Shown: positions 15,275 through 23,834 of the stretch, piece after piece
How the letters are laid out: each line of letters begins with the position of its first letter
Position numbering within the stretch: the stretch's first letter is position 1
DNA from: Halobaculum rubrum
Lineage (GTDB): Archaea; Halobacteriota; Halobacteria; Halobacteriales; Haloferacaceae
Reading direction: 5' to 3'
NCBI RefSeq assembly: GCF_019880225.1
Contig: NZ_CP082284.1
Location: 806,001-870,000, forward strand
DNA: 64,000 nt
Position numbers and translations under genes: made by a program
Notes under the pieces: generated by a model
Told to the model about the DNA's origin: nothing
What the model saw: only the letters and a program-made list of their open reading frames with translations
Databases searched by the model: none

Positions 15275-16870
15275 TTACTTCGGGTCGTCGCCGTCGCCGC
15301 GGCCACCGTCACCGCCGGCAGTCCCGGCGTCGCCGAAGCCGGTCGGTCGCCACCCGGCGAGCGCCGCGGCGACGCTCGCGCCGACCCCCACGCCCGCCAC
15401 CGCGCCCGCGACGCCGAACCCCGGGGCGGCCGCGCTGGAGTCCGTCGATGTGGTCTCGGTCCCTCCTGGGGTGTCGGTTTCCGTTCCCGTCGATCCCGTC
15501 GTCGGCGACCCGGTCGCCGGCGGCTGCCTCGTCTCCGTGCCCTCGCCGTCCAGCCGTGAGCGGTCGCCGCCGACGCCGGCGCGGTCGGGGAACGTCCACA
15601 GCCCCGCGGGGGCGCCGGCGCGCGTCCCCATCGACGGCGCGATGAAGAACTCCCCGGGAACCGCGAGGGAGGCTCCCCAAACCCGGGCCGCGTCCGGGTC
15701 CGCCCACCACGTCTCCTCGACCGGGTCGCTCGGGTCGGACACGTCGTGGCGCTTCACGCCGCCCTGGTACCACGAGGTGTACAGCGTGTCGTCGGTCAGG
15801 TCGAGGTTGTGCGCGGTCGTCCAGATCCCGTCGAACATGGGGTTCGGCGACGGCGGCGGGTCGATGCTCGACAGGTGAGCGGGGTCGCCGGGGTCGGACA
15901 CGTCGTACAAGTCGACGCCGCTGGGCCCGCCGATCAGATCGCCGTCGTACTCGACGGCCCAGCTCTCGCGCCCGACCGCGAGGGTGTCGCCGCCGGGCGC
16001 GAGCACGGCGACGTGGTGGTTGCCGGGCGGTACGGTCCCCGCCCGCGGCGGCGGGTCGCGTAACGCGGCCGGGTCTCCGGGGTCGACAGCGCCCAGCAGG
16101 GTCGGGTCCGAGGGGTCGGACACGTCGAGCAGGTACGTCCCGGCGTCCCAGTACGAGGCGGCGGCGACGCCGTCGCGGACGGTCACGTCGTGGATCGGCC
16201 GGAGCGCGCGCGACACGTCGCGCCAGGACTCGTCGGCGTCGAACAGCGACCAGCGGCCGACCTCGGAGCCGTCCTCGACGTCGACGACGACGAGGGGGGA
16301 CCCCTCCTCCCCGTTGCCCGTCAGATAGCAGTACCGGCCGTCGAGGTCGCAGTTGTGGATCGGGAACTCGGTCCGGTGAAAGGCCACCTCGTCGGGCTTC
16401 CCGGGATCGGAGACGTCGACCGCGAGGACGCCGTGTGGGCTCTCCTGACCCGGGTGCGCGGGTCCGACGGCGACGAGGCGGTCCCCCGAGAGCTTCACGT
16501 CGTTGACCTGTCCGAAGGGCCCGCTCTCGCGGTCGGCGAGGAGGTCGCGCCGCTCCGCCAGCACCGTCGGCTCGGCCGGGTCCGAGACGTCGACCGTCGC
16601 GTACCCGTCGCCGAGCGCGAGGTACGCCGTTCGACCGTCCGCCGAGACGACCGCCTCGCGGGTCCCAGCCACCTCGACGGAGCCGAGCGGAGCGTACGCA
16701 CCGTCGGTCGAGTCGTCGCCGGAGTCGTCGCCGGCGGTGCCGGTGCCGTCGCTGTCGGTCGTGGAGTGTGCGCTCGCGAGAGCAACGGGGGAGGACCGAC
16801 CGGCTGAACTGGAGATACCACCCGTGCCGAGGGCCGCCCCGGCAGCGCGGAGGACGCGACGGCGTCGCAT
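15275..16870 (-). CDS. Tat-exported LVIVD-repeat surface protein with PGF-CTERM
   Basis: A 531-aa exported protein. MRRRRVLRAAGAALGTGG is a twin-arginine-like signal; the start at 16870 places it at the N-terminus. The body contains repeated beta-propeller blades of the LVIVD type (VDVSDPAEPTVLAE, LLDVSDPSDPTLLG, LYDVSDPGDPAHLS, KRHDVSDPSDPVEETWW). The Thr/Ser/Gly-rich stalk near residues 440-480 leads to AAPGFGVAGAVAGVGVGASV, a PGF-CTERM sorting signal. It is probably a surface-anchored propeller; ligand unknown. Confidence 0.85.
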   Translation of the reverse strand: MRRRRVLRAAGAALGTGGISSSAGRSSPVALASAHSTTDSDGTGTAGDDSGDDSTDGAYAPLGSVEVAGTREAVVSADGRTAYLALGDGYATVDVSDPAEPTVLAERRDLLADRESGPFGQVNDVKLSGDRLVAVGPAHPGQESPHGVLAVDVSDPGKPDEVAFHRTEFPIHNCDLDGRYCYLTGNGEEGSPLVVVDVEDGSEVGRWSLFDADESWRDVSRALRPIHDVTVRDGVAAASYWDAGTYLLDVSDPSDPTLLGAVDPGDPAALRDPPPRAGTVPPGNHHVAVLAPGGDTLAVGRESWAVEYDGDLIGGPSGVDLYDVSDPGDPAHLSSIDPPPSPNPMFDGIWTTAHNLDLTDDTLYTSWYQGGVKRHDVSDPSDPVEETWWADPDAARVWGASLAVPGEFFIAPSMGTRAGAPAGLWTFPDRAGVGGDRSRLDGEGTETRQPPATGSPTTGSTGTETDTPGGTETTSTDSSAAAPGFGVAGAVAGVGVGASVAAALAGWRPTGFGDAGTAGGDGGRGDGDDPK

Positions 16871-16979
16871 ACCTGACTGTCGGGGGCGGAGCCGGATAGG
16901 GCTAGCGGCGGTCGCCATCGGGCCGAACGGATCGACGGCCGGCGCCGAGGGAAACGATGCGATCGAATCCGGGAGCGAC

Positions 16980-17063
16980 GTCGTGCGCTCGCCGGTGCCG
17001 CCGGGCTACGTCGTGCGCTCGCCGGTGCCGCCGGGCTACGTCGTGCGCTCGCCGGTGCCGCCG
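16980..17063 (+). repeat. 30-bp direct tandem repeat, about 2.8 copies
   Basis: The unit gtcgtgcgctcgccggtgcc plus gccgggctac (30 bases) starts at 16980, 17010 and 17040; the third copy is cut at about base 24. The last copy is the 3' end of the ROK kinase gene and includes codons for GTGERTT. The two others lie beyond its stop and repeat the same codons and stop. Confidence 0.95.
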
Positions 17064-18001
17064 GTGATGGCGGACGCGAGCGCACCCTTGACGACCACGT
17101 CGTCGCCCATATCCGTGAGTCGCACGTCGGGGACGTTGACGAAGGTCGTCTCCTCCAAGCGCTCGCGGACGGGATCGAGCACGAGGTCGGGGTTGTTGAG
17201 CGCGACGGCGCCGCCGACGCGAACCACAAGCGGGGCGTACGCGTTCGCGAGGTTGGTGAACCCGATCACATTCCAGTCCGCGACGCGGTCGATGACGCGG
17301 TCCGCGAGCGGGTCCGAGCCGTGTGCTTCGAACACGTCGACCGCGGAGAAGCCGGGATCGTCCAACGGGAGGTCCGTGGGGAGGTGGTCGTCGGTCGTCT
17401 CCGCGAGGTGTCGGGCGTACGCCGGGATGTTGTTGCCCGAGCAGTACGCCTCCCAGTGCCCGTCGCGACCGCACCCGCAGGTCATCGCGCCGTCGGGGTC
17501 GACGACCATGTGCCCGACCTCGCCGGCGTTGCCGTCCCACCCCGAGAGGACGTGGCCGTCGACGCAGACCCCCGCGCCGAGTCCCGAGGAGATGGTGACG
17601 TACGCCATGTCGTCGGGGTTGCGGTCGCTGTGAAAGCGCTCGCCGATGACGCCCGCGATCGTGTCGTTGTGGAGGTACACCTCCTCGGTGTCGAGCAGCT
17701 CCGAGAGCGGTCCGACCAGCGGGACCTGACCGATCCCGGGGACGTTCGCCGGACCGTCGATGATGCCCTCGGCCAGGTCCAGCGGGCCGATAGAGGCGAT
17801 CCCCGCCGCCGTCGCGTCCGCGGGGTCGACGCCGACCGCCGCGCACGCCTCGCGGACGACGCGCAACACGGCCTCGGTGATCGCGATGCCGGAGGTTCGT
17901 GGAGTGGCGGTCTCCGCACGCGAAAGGATGTCCGCCCGGTCGTCGCCGACGACGGCACGGAGGTTCGTGGCCCCCAGATCCACGCCCACGTAGTAGGCCA
18001 T
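17036..18001 (-). CDS. ROK-family glucokinase
   Basis: A 321-aa sugar kinase starting MAYYVGVDLGATNLRAVVGD, the ASKHA phosphate-1 motif. The ROK zinc motif CGCGRDGHWEAYCSG is complete, GNAGEVGHMVVDPDG holds the conserved His/Gly, and VTISSGLGAGVCVDG is the phosphate-2 motif; N113-D114 (LHNDT) places the catalytic Asp. It should phosphorylate glucose with ATP at the start of the semi-phosphorylative or EMP-type routes. The start at 18001 was preferred over 18007 because it begins directly at the motif. The 3' end is repeated in tandem downstream. Confidence 0.9.
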   Translation of the reverse strand: MAYYVGVDLGATNLRAVVGDDRADILSRAETATPRTSGIAITEAVLRVVREACAAVGVDPADATAAGIASIGPLDLAEGIIDGPANVPGIGQVPLVGPLSELLDTEEVYLHNDTIAGVIGERFHSDRNPDDMAYVTISSGLGAGVCVDGHVLSGWDGNAGEVGHMVVDPDGAMTCGCGRDGHWEAYCSGNNIPAYARHLAETTDDHLPTDLPLDDPGFSAVDVFEAHGSDPLADRVIDRVADWNVIGFTNLANAYAPLVVRVGGAVALNNPDLVLDPVRERLEETTFVNVPDVRLTDMGDDVVVKGALASAITGGTGERTT

Positions 18002-18155
18002 CACCACGATGGTTCGGGCGGCCGCACTTACGGATACCGCTTTCTCACACGGACCCGAGTGAACGACTGGCCGTCGACAGCGATCCGGCCGCCGCTAACC
18101 GAGGGACGGACGGTCGATCGACCCCGAACTGACGGTCGATCCCCCCGAACGAGCG

Positions 18156-18599
18156 TTACTCCTCGCGGACGAACGTCACCGGACACGGCGCCGACAGCAG
18201 GATCTGCTGGGCGGTCGACCCGAAGACGGCCTTCCCTGTCGGGGACCGCTTGCGGCCGCCGACGAACACGCGGTCGGCGCCGACCCGCTTCGCCAGGCCG
18301 GCGATCGCCTCGCCGGGGTCGCCGACGACGCCCTCGACCCCGAACTCGACGCCGGCGGCCTCGATCGCCTTCGTCGCGCGTCGAACGCTCCCGAGCCGCC
18401 GAGCCACGTCCGTCGGCGTTCCGTCGACGCCCTCCAGCCGCGAGAGCGCCTCGTTCACGGCCGACTGGCTCTCGAACACGTGGGCGACGACGATGTCCGC
18501 CCCGATCTGGGCGGCCAGATCGATCGCCTCCTGGGTCATGTAGTCGAGCCGGTCGCCGTCATCGCGCTTCACCGTCAGCAGGATCGTCTCGATGCTCAT
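18156..18599 (-). CDS. Universal stress protein (UspA family)
   Basis: A 147-aa single-domain UspA. The ATP-binding signature GGRKRSPTGKAVFGSTAQQI (G-x2-G-x9-G-S) is complete, so it is of the nucleotide-binding subclass. N-terminal strand TILLTVKRDDGD and helix LDYMTQEAIDLAAQIGADIV complete the fold. It lies alone between the kinase and DUF5611-like genes on the same strand. Confidence 0.93.
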   Translation of the reverse strand: MSIETILLTVKRDDGDRLDYMTQEAIDLAAQIGADIVVAHVFESQSAVNEALSRLEGVDGTPTDVARRLGSVRRATKAIEAAGVEFGVEGVVGDPGEAIAGLAKRVGADRVFVGGRKRSPTGKAVFGSTAQQILLSAPCPVTFVREE

Positions 18600-18805
18600 A
18601 CCCGTACTACTCCCCCCGAGGGGAAAAGGCTAGTGCTGATTTACTCATATTCGAAGTAATGTTTATCATGGTCTGAAACATCCGTTTTCGATGCTCTCGA
18701 CGTGTGCGGTCGCGAACCAAGCCAAGAACCAACGTGCAAACACTGGCCGCGAAACGAGGGGTCGATCCGTTGTCGCAAACCCGGAGAAAGGCGTGGATCG
18801 CGAGC

Positions 18806-19189
18806 TCAGTAGTCGGGCGCGTCGTCCTCGACGTCGCGCTTCATGGAGTCGCGGCGCGACTTGGCGTCGCGGCCGGTCGAGTCGAGCAGGAACGTGTTCT
18901 TCGCGTCGACCGCGTCGGCGGCGGCGTCGGCGTTGCCCTCGGCGATGACATCCTCCGCGGGGCGCTCCTCGAAGTGGACGGCGAGTTTGTCCTTCTTGCC
19001 CGAGTACGACGCCGCGCCGGCGACGATGCGCTCGAACACGGGGTTGTCGGGGTCCTCGACGACGTACAGTTCGTGTCCCTCCCACTCCTCTGTTCCGGAG
19101 ACGGGTCCGAACCGCTCCTCGATCTCCGCTTTCAGGTCGGGCATTCGGTCCTCGAGATGTTCGCCGCGACGCATCTTGTACTGCTTCAT
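18806..19189 (-). CDS. Conserved haloarchaeal protein (DUF5611-like)
   Basis: A 127-aa protein starting MKQYKMRRGEHLEDRMPDLK. The first two thirds are alpha/beta (IEERFGPVS, HELYVVEDPDNPVFERIVAG, KLAVHFEERPAEDV); the C-terminal third is helical and charged (RDAKSRRDSMKRDVEDD). It resembles the haloarchaeal DUF5611 family, of unknown function. The 264 bases upstream to 19453 hold no gene I can support. Confidence 0.8.
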   Translation of the reverse strand: MKQYKMRRGEHLEDRMPDLKAEIEERFGPVSGTEEWEGHELYVVEDPDNPVFERIVAGAASYSGKKDKLAVHFEERPAEDVIAEGNADAAADAVDAKNTFLLDSTGRDAKSRRDSMKRDVEDDAPDY

Positions 19190-19453
19190 GCCCGCTCGTT
19201 CGCCGGGGGACGGTAAACACGTTTCGTCAGCCGCCGCTGCGACGGGTCTGTCCGTCGGAGCCGTGCGATCCCGGACGTCGGCTGCCGTGCCGATACCGGC
19301 CCGTGCGGGATCGAGGCGAGTCGAACGCCGGGATCCGACGGCGACCGCTCGACTCGCGGCGAGGAACGAACCCGGACGGCACAGTCGACGACCGGCCGTC
19401 CCGGAACACCCGACGCAACGCGCTCGGACCGGTCGGGCTCGTGGCGTCGCGGG

Positions 19454-20752
19454 CTACTGGAGCTCGCGCTCCTCGATGTACCCGCGCTTGCACTCCGGAC
19501 AGATGTCGCCGGCGCGCATGGAGGAGGCGCCGACGCGTTCGGTGTTGCCACAGTCCGGGCAGACGTAGACAGTGTCGACGTTGTCGACGGTCGTCCGTAG
19601 CTCGACGTTGGGGGTCGAGCGTCCGGCGTCGGCTGCGTCCGTCGGACTCCCGTCGCCGCCGCCGACATCGCCGCGTCCGTCGTCAGCGGCCGCGGGAGCA
19701 GCGGACTCCTCGTTCGCAGCAGCGTCGGCGTCGGCCTCGATGAACTCCACGTCCTCCTGGCGTGCGACCTCGGGATCGACCTGCGGGGTGAGGTTGCCGT
19801 CGACCGAGACGTCCGCGTCGTCGCCGTCGAGTTCCGCGTCGTACCCCTCGTCCTCGACCGCCTGCTCGGGCCAGTCGGCGGGGCCGTCGCCGTCGATGAA
19901 CTCCGCGTCCTCGCCGGTCGGGTCCGCGGCCGCGCCCGGCTCGTCGGCCCGCTTCGCGTCCGGGACCACGTCCGTTCGGGCCTCGTTGGCGGCGTCGTCC
20001 TCGGCGGTCGGGTCGGCGTCGTCACCGAGGAACTCCACGTCCTCGTCCTCGCCCTCGGCGGGGCTGTGCGGGCCGTCGGCGTCGGGCCACTCCCCTCGCT
20101 CGGGTTCCCCCTCGGGAGCGTCGTCGCCGCGGCGGTTCGCGTCGGCGTCCGGCCACTCGCCGTGGCCTCGCTCGGCCGACTCGGACGGCTGTGCCGGCTC
20201 GCCGTCGGCGTCGAGGATCTCCGCGTCCCCCTCGACGTCGGCGTCGACGGAGCCGTCGGTCGGCTCCGCGGTCGGGTGGTCGAAGCCGTCCTCGGTCACC
20301 GCCGCGCCGTCCTCCGCGCTGTCATCCGCTGACACGTCGACTGCGACCGTCTCGTCGGCGGGGGAGTCTGACGCCGCGGCGCCCGTCGCGTCCGAGGTGC
20401 CGGTCGTGTCCGCCGTCTCGGCGGTCGTCGCGTCGGCGGTCGCCGTCTCGGCGGTCGTCGCGTCGGCGGTCGCCGTCTCGGCGGTCGTCGCGTCGGCGGT
20501 CGCCGTCTCGGCGGTCGTCGAATCGGCCGCCGCCCCGCCGTCGCCGCCGGTCGAGTCGGAGCCGTCGGCGTCGTTCCGGTTCCGTCCCGCCGTCGTTACC
20601 TCCTTGTTCTCGGAGACGACACGCGTCTCGCCGCAGCGACTGCACTCTTTCACCTCCGTGATCGTGGTGATGACCTCGTCCCCCCGCACCTCGCGGTCTC
20701 GTTCCGTCCTCGGCTCCGAGAAGTCGTGGCCGAGGAGACATCTGAGTCCCAT
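19454..20752 (-). CDS. Conserved haloarchaeal zinc-ribbon protein with long acidic repeat linker (DUF7093-like)
   Basis: A 432-aa protein with a zinc-binding domain at each end. MGLRCLLGHDFSEPRTERDR is followed by CSRCGETR; the C-terminus has VCPDCGNTERVGASSMRAGD and CPECKRGY, a complete zinc ribbon. Between lie about 330 residues of low-complexity Ala/Asp/Glu/Thr sequence including three 10-aa TAETATADAT repeats. A TATA-like box 24 bases ahead of the ATG suggests a leaderless mRNA. The layout suggests two zinc heads on a flexible tether; function unknown. Confidence 0.82.
   Translation of the reverse strand: MGLRCLLGHDFSEPRTERDREVRGDEVITTITEVKECSRCGETRVVSENKEVTTAGRNRNDADGSDSTGGDGGAAADSTTAETATADATTAETATADATTAETATADATTAETADTTGTSDATGAAASDSPADETVAVDVSADDSAEDGAAVTEDGFDHPTAEPTDGSVDADVEGDAEILDADGEPAQPSESAERGHGEWPDADANRRGDDAPEGEPERGEWPDADGPHSPAEGEDEDVEFLGDDADPTAEDDAANEARTDVVPDAKRADEPGAAADPTGEDAEFIDGDGPADWPEQAVEDEGYDAELDGDDADVSVDGNLTPQVDPEVARQEDVEFIEADADAAANEESAAPAAADDGRGDVGGGDGSPTDAADAGRSTPNVELRTTVDNVDTVYVCPDCGNTERVGASSMRAGDICPECKRGYIEERELQ
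20411..20520 (-). repeat. 30-bp coding tandem repeat (TAETATADAT)
   Basis: The plus-strand unit gtctcggcggtcgtcgcgtc plus ggcggtcgcc (30 bases) is repeated three times almost without change, followed by a shorter partial copy. It lies in the linker of the zinc-ribbon protein. Confidence 0.9.
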
Positions 20753-20775
20753 TGTGCCTACGAATCACCCAAACC

Positions 20776-20783
20776 CATAAAAG
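20776..20783 (-). promoter_or_regulatory. TATA box of the DUF7093-like gene
   Basis: The minus strand reads acccTTTTATGggt at 20776-20783, 24-31 bases ahead of the ATG at 20752. This spacing fits a leaderless haloarchaeal promoter. Confidence 0.45.
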
Positions 20784-20901
20784 GGTTCGCTCGCGTCCGA
20801 CGCGCGGCACGCGCGCTGCGGCGCCGAGCGCCGGCGGCGTCCGCCGAGTCGAGGCTCGCGCCTCCGGTACACGTAAGCCGACTCCGGGCGATCACTCGAG
20901 C

Positions 20902-21201
20902 ATGAGGGTGCCGCCCGAGTTCCGCGACAGGGACGACACGCAGGTGGCGGTTCTCGACGCGCTCGTCGGCCGCGCCGACGACGGGATGACGGTGCTGGAG
21001 CTCCGTTCGGGCGTCGACGCGACGATCGACGAGGTCGAGGACGCGCTGTCGGCGCTGAAGACGGCCGGACTGATCGACGTCGAGCAGGCGGACAGCCGGG
21101 TCCGGATCTATCCCGACGACCGCGTCGTTCCCGACGCCGGCGAGCACGTCGACGACGAGCCCGGGCTGCTCGAAGCGATCCGACGCCGGCTCGGGCTGTG
21201 A
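20902..21201 (+). CDS. Winged-helix-type conserved protein (DUF6432-like)
   Basis: A 99-aa protein starting MRVPPEFRDRDDTQVAVLDA. It has a winged-helix pattern: AVLDALVGRADDGMTVLELR, then DATIDEVEDALSALKTAGLI, then the wing DVEQADSRVRIYPDDRVV. The match is to the haloarchaeal DUF6432 type. It precedes the YgfZ-like gene by 123 bases on the same strand. A regulatory role is plausible but unproven. Confidence 0.8.
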   Translation: MRVPPEFRDRDDTQVAVLDALVGRADDGMTVLELRSGVDATIDEVEDALSALKTAGLIDVEQADSRVRIYPDDRVVPDAGEHVDDEPGLLEAIRRRLGL

Positions 21202-21324
21202 CCGTCGCGGCCGGGGGTTCGATCCCCCGGCCGACGGACGACGGCTCCGGGCTTCGTTCTCCCCAGTGGTCCGTCCGACTGCGGTTCCGGTCCTCTTTTG
21301 CCGGCCGCGGACCTGCGTACGCGT

Positions 21325-22428
21325 ATGAGTCTCGTCGCCGACGTGCACGCCGACCACGGCGCCACCTTCACCGAGCGGGGCGGACGCGAAGTCGTCGCCG
21401 ACTACGGTCGTCCCGACAGCGCCGTCCGCGCCGTCCGCAACGGCGTGGGCGTGATCGAGATGGGCTACGGCGTCGTCGTCGTCGAGGGCGACGACCGCGT
21501 CGAGTTCGTCGACAACGCCGTCTCCAATCGGGTCCCGAACGCGGACGGCGAGGGCTGTTACGCGCTGTTGCTCGACCCGCAGGGCGCGATCGAGACGGAG
21601 CTGTTCGTCTACAACGCCGGCGAGCGCCTCCTGCTGTTCACGCCGCCCGAGCGCGCGGGACCGCTCGTCGACGCGTGGGCGGACAAGATCTTCATCGACG
21701 ACGTGCAGCTGCGCGACGCCAGCGCCGAGTTCGGCGTCTTCGGGGTTCACGGGCCCACCTCGACCGAGAAGATCGCCTCCGTGCTCAACGGCGCCGGGTC
21801 GCCCGAGCCCGAGCGCACGTTCGTCCGCGGCCGGATGAACGACGTGGGCGTCACGGTGATCGCGAGCGACAACCCCACCGGCGAGGAAGGGTACGAGGTC
21901 GTCTGTGCCGCCGACGAGGCCGAGGACGTGTTCGATACGCTCCTCACCCGCGGGCTGAACTCGGCACCGTTCGGCTACGCCACCTGGGACACGCTCACCG
22001 CCGAGGCGGGCACCCCGCTGTTCGACACGGAGCTACGCGGTCGGCTCCCGAACGTCGCCGGGGTCCGCTCGGCGGTCGACTTCGAGAAGGGCTGCTTCGT
22101 CGGACAGGAGGTCGTCTCGAAGGTGGAAAATCGGGGGCGACCGAGCAATCGACTCGTCGGGCTTCTCCCTGCCGAGACTCCCGAATCCGCCGCCGCCGTG
22201 TTCGCCGGCGACACCGCCGTCGGCGACGTGACCCGCGCGGTCGACTCCCCGTCGCTCGACGCGCCGATCGCGCTCGCGTACCTCGACTTCGACGCCGAAG
22301 TCGACGACCTGTCGGTCCGGGTCGACGGCGACGAGATCGCCGCCGAACGCACCGACCTTCCGTTCGTGGAGGGGCACGCTCGCTCGTTGCGCCTGCCGAC
22401 GTACTCCGAGGCTCCCGAGCGGACGTAG
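21325..22428 (+). CDS. YgfZ/GcvT-like folate-binding protein
   Basis: A 367-aa protein of the aminomethyltransferase fold. The signature KGCFVGQEVV (about residue 254) is that of YgfZ/IBA57 proteins, which use tetrahydrofolate in Fe-S enzyme maintenance and tRNA modification, rather than that of the glycine-cleavage T protein. VGVIEMGYGVVVVEGDDRVE is the N-terminal folate-binding region and the C-terminal barrel follows ENRGRPSNRL. The start at 21325 follows a short leader; the frame to 21298 adds nine Arg/Ala-rich residues. No gcvH or gcvP is nearby, which supports the YgfZ reading. Confidence 0.87.
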   Translation: MSLVADVHADHGATFTERGGREVVADYGRPDSAVRAVRNGVGVIEMGYGVVVVEGDDRVEFVDNAVSNRVPNADGEGCYALLLDPQGAIETELFVYNAGERLLLFTPPERAGPLVDAWADKIFIDDVQLRDASAEFGVFGVHGPTSTEKIASVLNGAGSPEPERTFVRGRMNDVGVTVIASDNPTGEEGYEVVCAADEAEDVFDTLLTRGLNSAPFGYATWDTLTAEAGTPLFDTELRGRLPNVAGVRSAVDFEKGCFVGQEVVSKVENRGRPSNRLVGLLPAETPESAAAVFAGDTAVGDVTRAVDSPSLDAPIALAYLDFDAEVDDLSVRVDGDEIAAERTDLPFVEGHARSLRLPTYSEAPERT

Positions 22429-22491
22429 CGACGTCGGGGCTTCCGCGGTCGTCGTCGCCGGCTCACCCATCGAACGCCGAGGCCAGACGGG

Positions 22492-23571
22492 TTAGGAGAA
22501 CAGCTTCTTCAGATGCTCCCGGGAGAAGAACGAGCTCGGCTCGTCCATGTGGACGCCGATCTCGCCGGAGAGCGCCCACAGCCCCGCCCGCTGCACCGGC
22601 TCCGGGAGCGAGTACGCGCGGCGAATCCAGTGGCCGAGCCGGATCTCCCGACTCAGCTCCTCGCGCCACCCCCCCTCGTAGCGCGCGAGCGTGGTCGGGT
22701 CCTGCGGGTCGATGACCTCGGCAGCAACGTCGGCCGCACGCATCCCGTAGAGGATGCCCCCGCCGGTGAACGGCTTCGTCTGGGCGGCCGCATCGCCCAC
22801 CAGGAACCCCCGGTTCGCGACGGTGCGCTCGGGTGGACCGATGGGGATCGCGCCCGAGCAGAACCGGTCGGTCTCGACGCCGTACTCCGCGGTGAGCCGG
22901 TCGAACAGCTCGTTCACCTCGTGGCCCGGCGGCGCGGCGAGGCCGTACTCGACGCCGGCGTCGCCGCGGGGGATGCGCCACGCGAAGAAGCGCGGCGCGG
23001 TGAGGTGGACGTCGACGTAGTCGCCGTGATCCGCCTCGTCAGTGAACGCGAGCACGCCGTGGAGCGTCTCGTCCGGCTCCGGGAGGTCGAGTTGTTTCCG
23101 GACCCTGGAGACGGGGCCGTCGGCGCCGGCGACCATCCGCGCCTCGAACGTCTCCTCGTCGCCCCCGACGCTGGCGGTCACCTCGACGTAGCCCGGCCGC
23201 TCCTCGACGCTCGTGACGGTGTGCCCCTCGCGCACGTCGGCGCCGGCCTCCCGGGCGGCCGCCGCGAGCGTGCGATCGAGTTCGACGCGGTCGATGACGT
23301 TCGAGATCTCCTCGCGCTTGTAGAAACGGTCGCCCGGCGAGTCGGGGCCGCCGACGTGGAAGTCGGCGCCGAAGACGCGGTTCTGGAGCAGTCGCTCCTT
23401 CGCGTCGGCGGGAACGTAGCTCCAGATGTCGGTGGAGACGTGCCCCGAGCAGGCCAACGGCTCGCCGATCGTCCCCTTCTCGAGGGCGAGCACGTCGTAG
23501 TGGGCCTCCGCGGCCCGCCGAGCGAAGCGCGCGCCCGCCGGGCCGACGCCGACCACGACGAAGTCGTACAT
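22492..23571 (-). CDS. Geranylgeranyl reductase-family FAD protein
   Basis: A 359-aa flavoprotein. MYDFVVVGVGPAGARFARRA is the FAD-binding GxGxxG Rossmann motif, followed by ALEKGTIGEPLACSGHVS; GFLVGDAAAQTKPFTGGGI is the second FAD motif. In archaea this family saturates the geranylgeranyl chains of archaeal membrane lipids or related isoprenoids. Start 23571 begins directly at the motif. Convergent with the YgfZ-like gene (63-base gap). Upstream lies repeat element copy A. Confidence 0.88.
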   Translation of the reverse strand: MYDFVVVGVGPAGARFARRAAEAHYDVLALEKGTIGEPLACSGHVSTDIWSYVPADAKERLLQNRVFGADFHVGGPDSPGDRFYKREEISNVIDRVELDRTLAAAAREAGADVREGHTVTSVEERPGYVEVTASVGGDEETFEARMVAGADGPVSRVRKQLDLPEPDETLHGVLAFTDEADHGDYVDVHLTAPRFFAWRIPRGDAGVEYGLAAPPGHEVNELFDRLTAEYGVETDRFCSGAIPIGPPERTVANRGFLVGDAAAQTKPFTGGGILYGMRAADVAAEVIDPQDPTTLARYEGGWREELSREIRLGHWIRRAYSLPEPVQRAGLWALSGEIGVHMDEPSSFFSREHLKKLFS

Positions 23572-23650
23572 ACCTCCCGGTTCGTGCGAACGGAGATATA
23601 TCTCGTGGGTCGGCCCCGTGAGTGCTGTCGGGCGACGCCCGCGTGATCCA

Positions 23651-23834
23651 TGGGCTGACAGGCGGCCGAACCGACGGAGTCCGACGGCTCCGTCCGATCG
23701 CGCGGCGGATGGCCGCACGCTCACGGCTCGCGCCGTTCGCATCGAGGCCTCCCGATGGTCGGCCTCGCACCCGCGAACCGCCGCGCGGCAGTCGTCAGGT
23801 CACGGGAGTGCTGGATCCGCTATCCGACTTGAAC
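23651..23834 (-). repeat. Dispersed two-hairpin element, copy A (extended form)
   Basis: Read on the minus strand it runs from gttcaagt (23834-23827) to cgcctgtcagccca (23664-23651). The core is stem 1 cgaggcc/ggcctcg (23761-23767 with 23743-23749, 11-nt loop), a 6-nt spacer, and stem 2 acggc/gccgt (23723-23727 with 23732-23736) closing a 4-nt loop. It shares ends, spacing and core with copy B at 28047-28235. The stop codon of the BNR gene abuts its inner end. Confidence 0.85.

Noticed and set aside
16980-17063. CRISPR-like array
   Set aside because: The 30-base units are contiguous without spacers and include a gene's 3' end; there are no cas genes in the window.
21325-22428. Glycine-cleavage T protein (gcvT)
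   Set aside because: The KGCFVGQE signature is that of YgfZ/IBA57, and no gcvH or gcvP is nearby.
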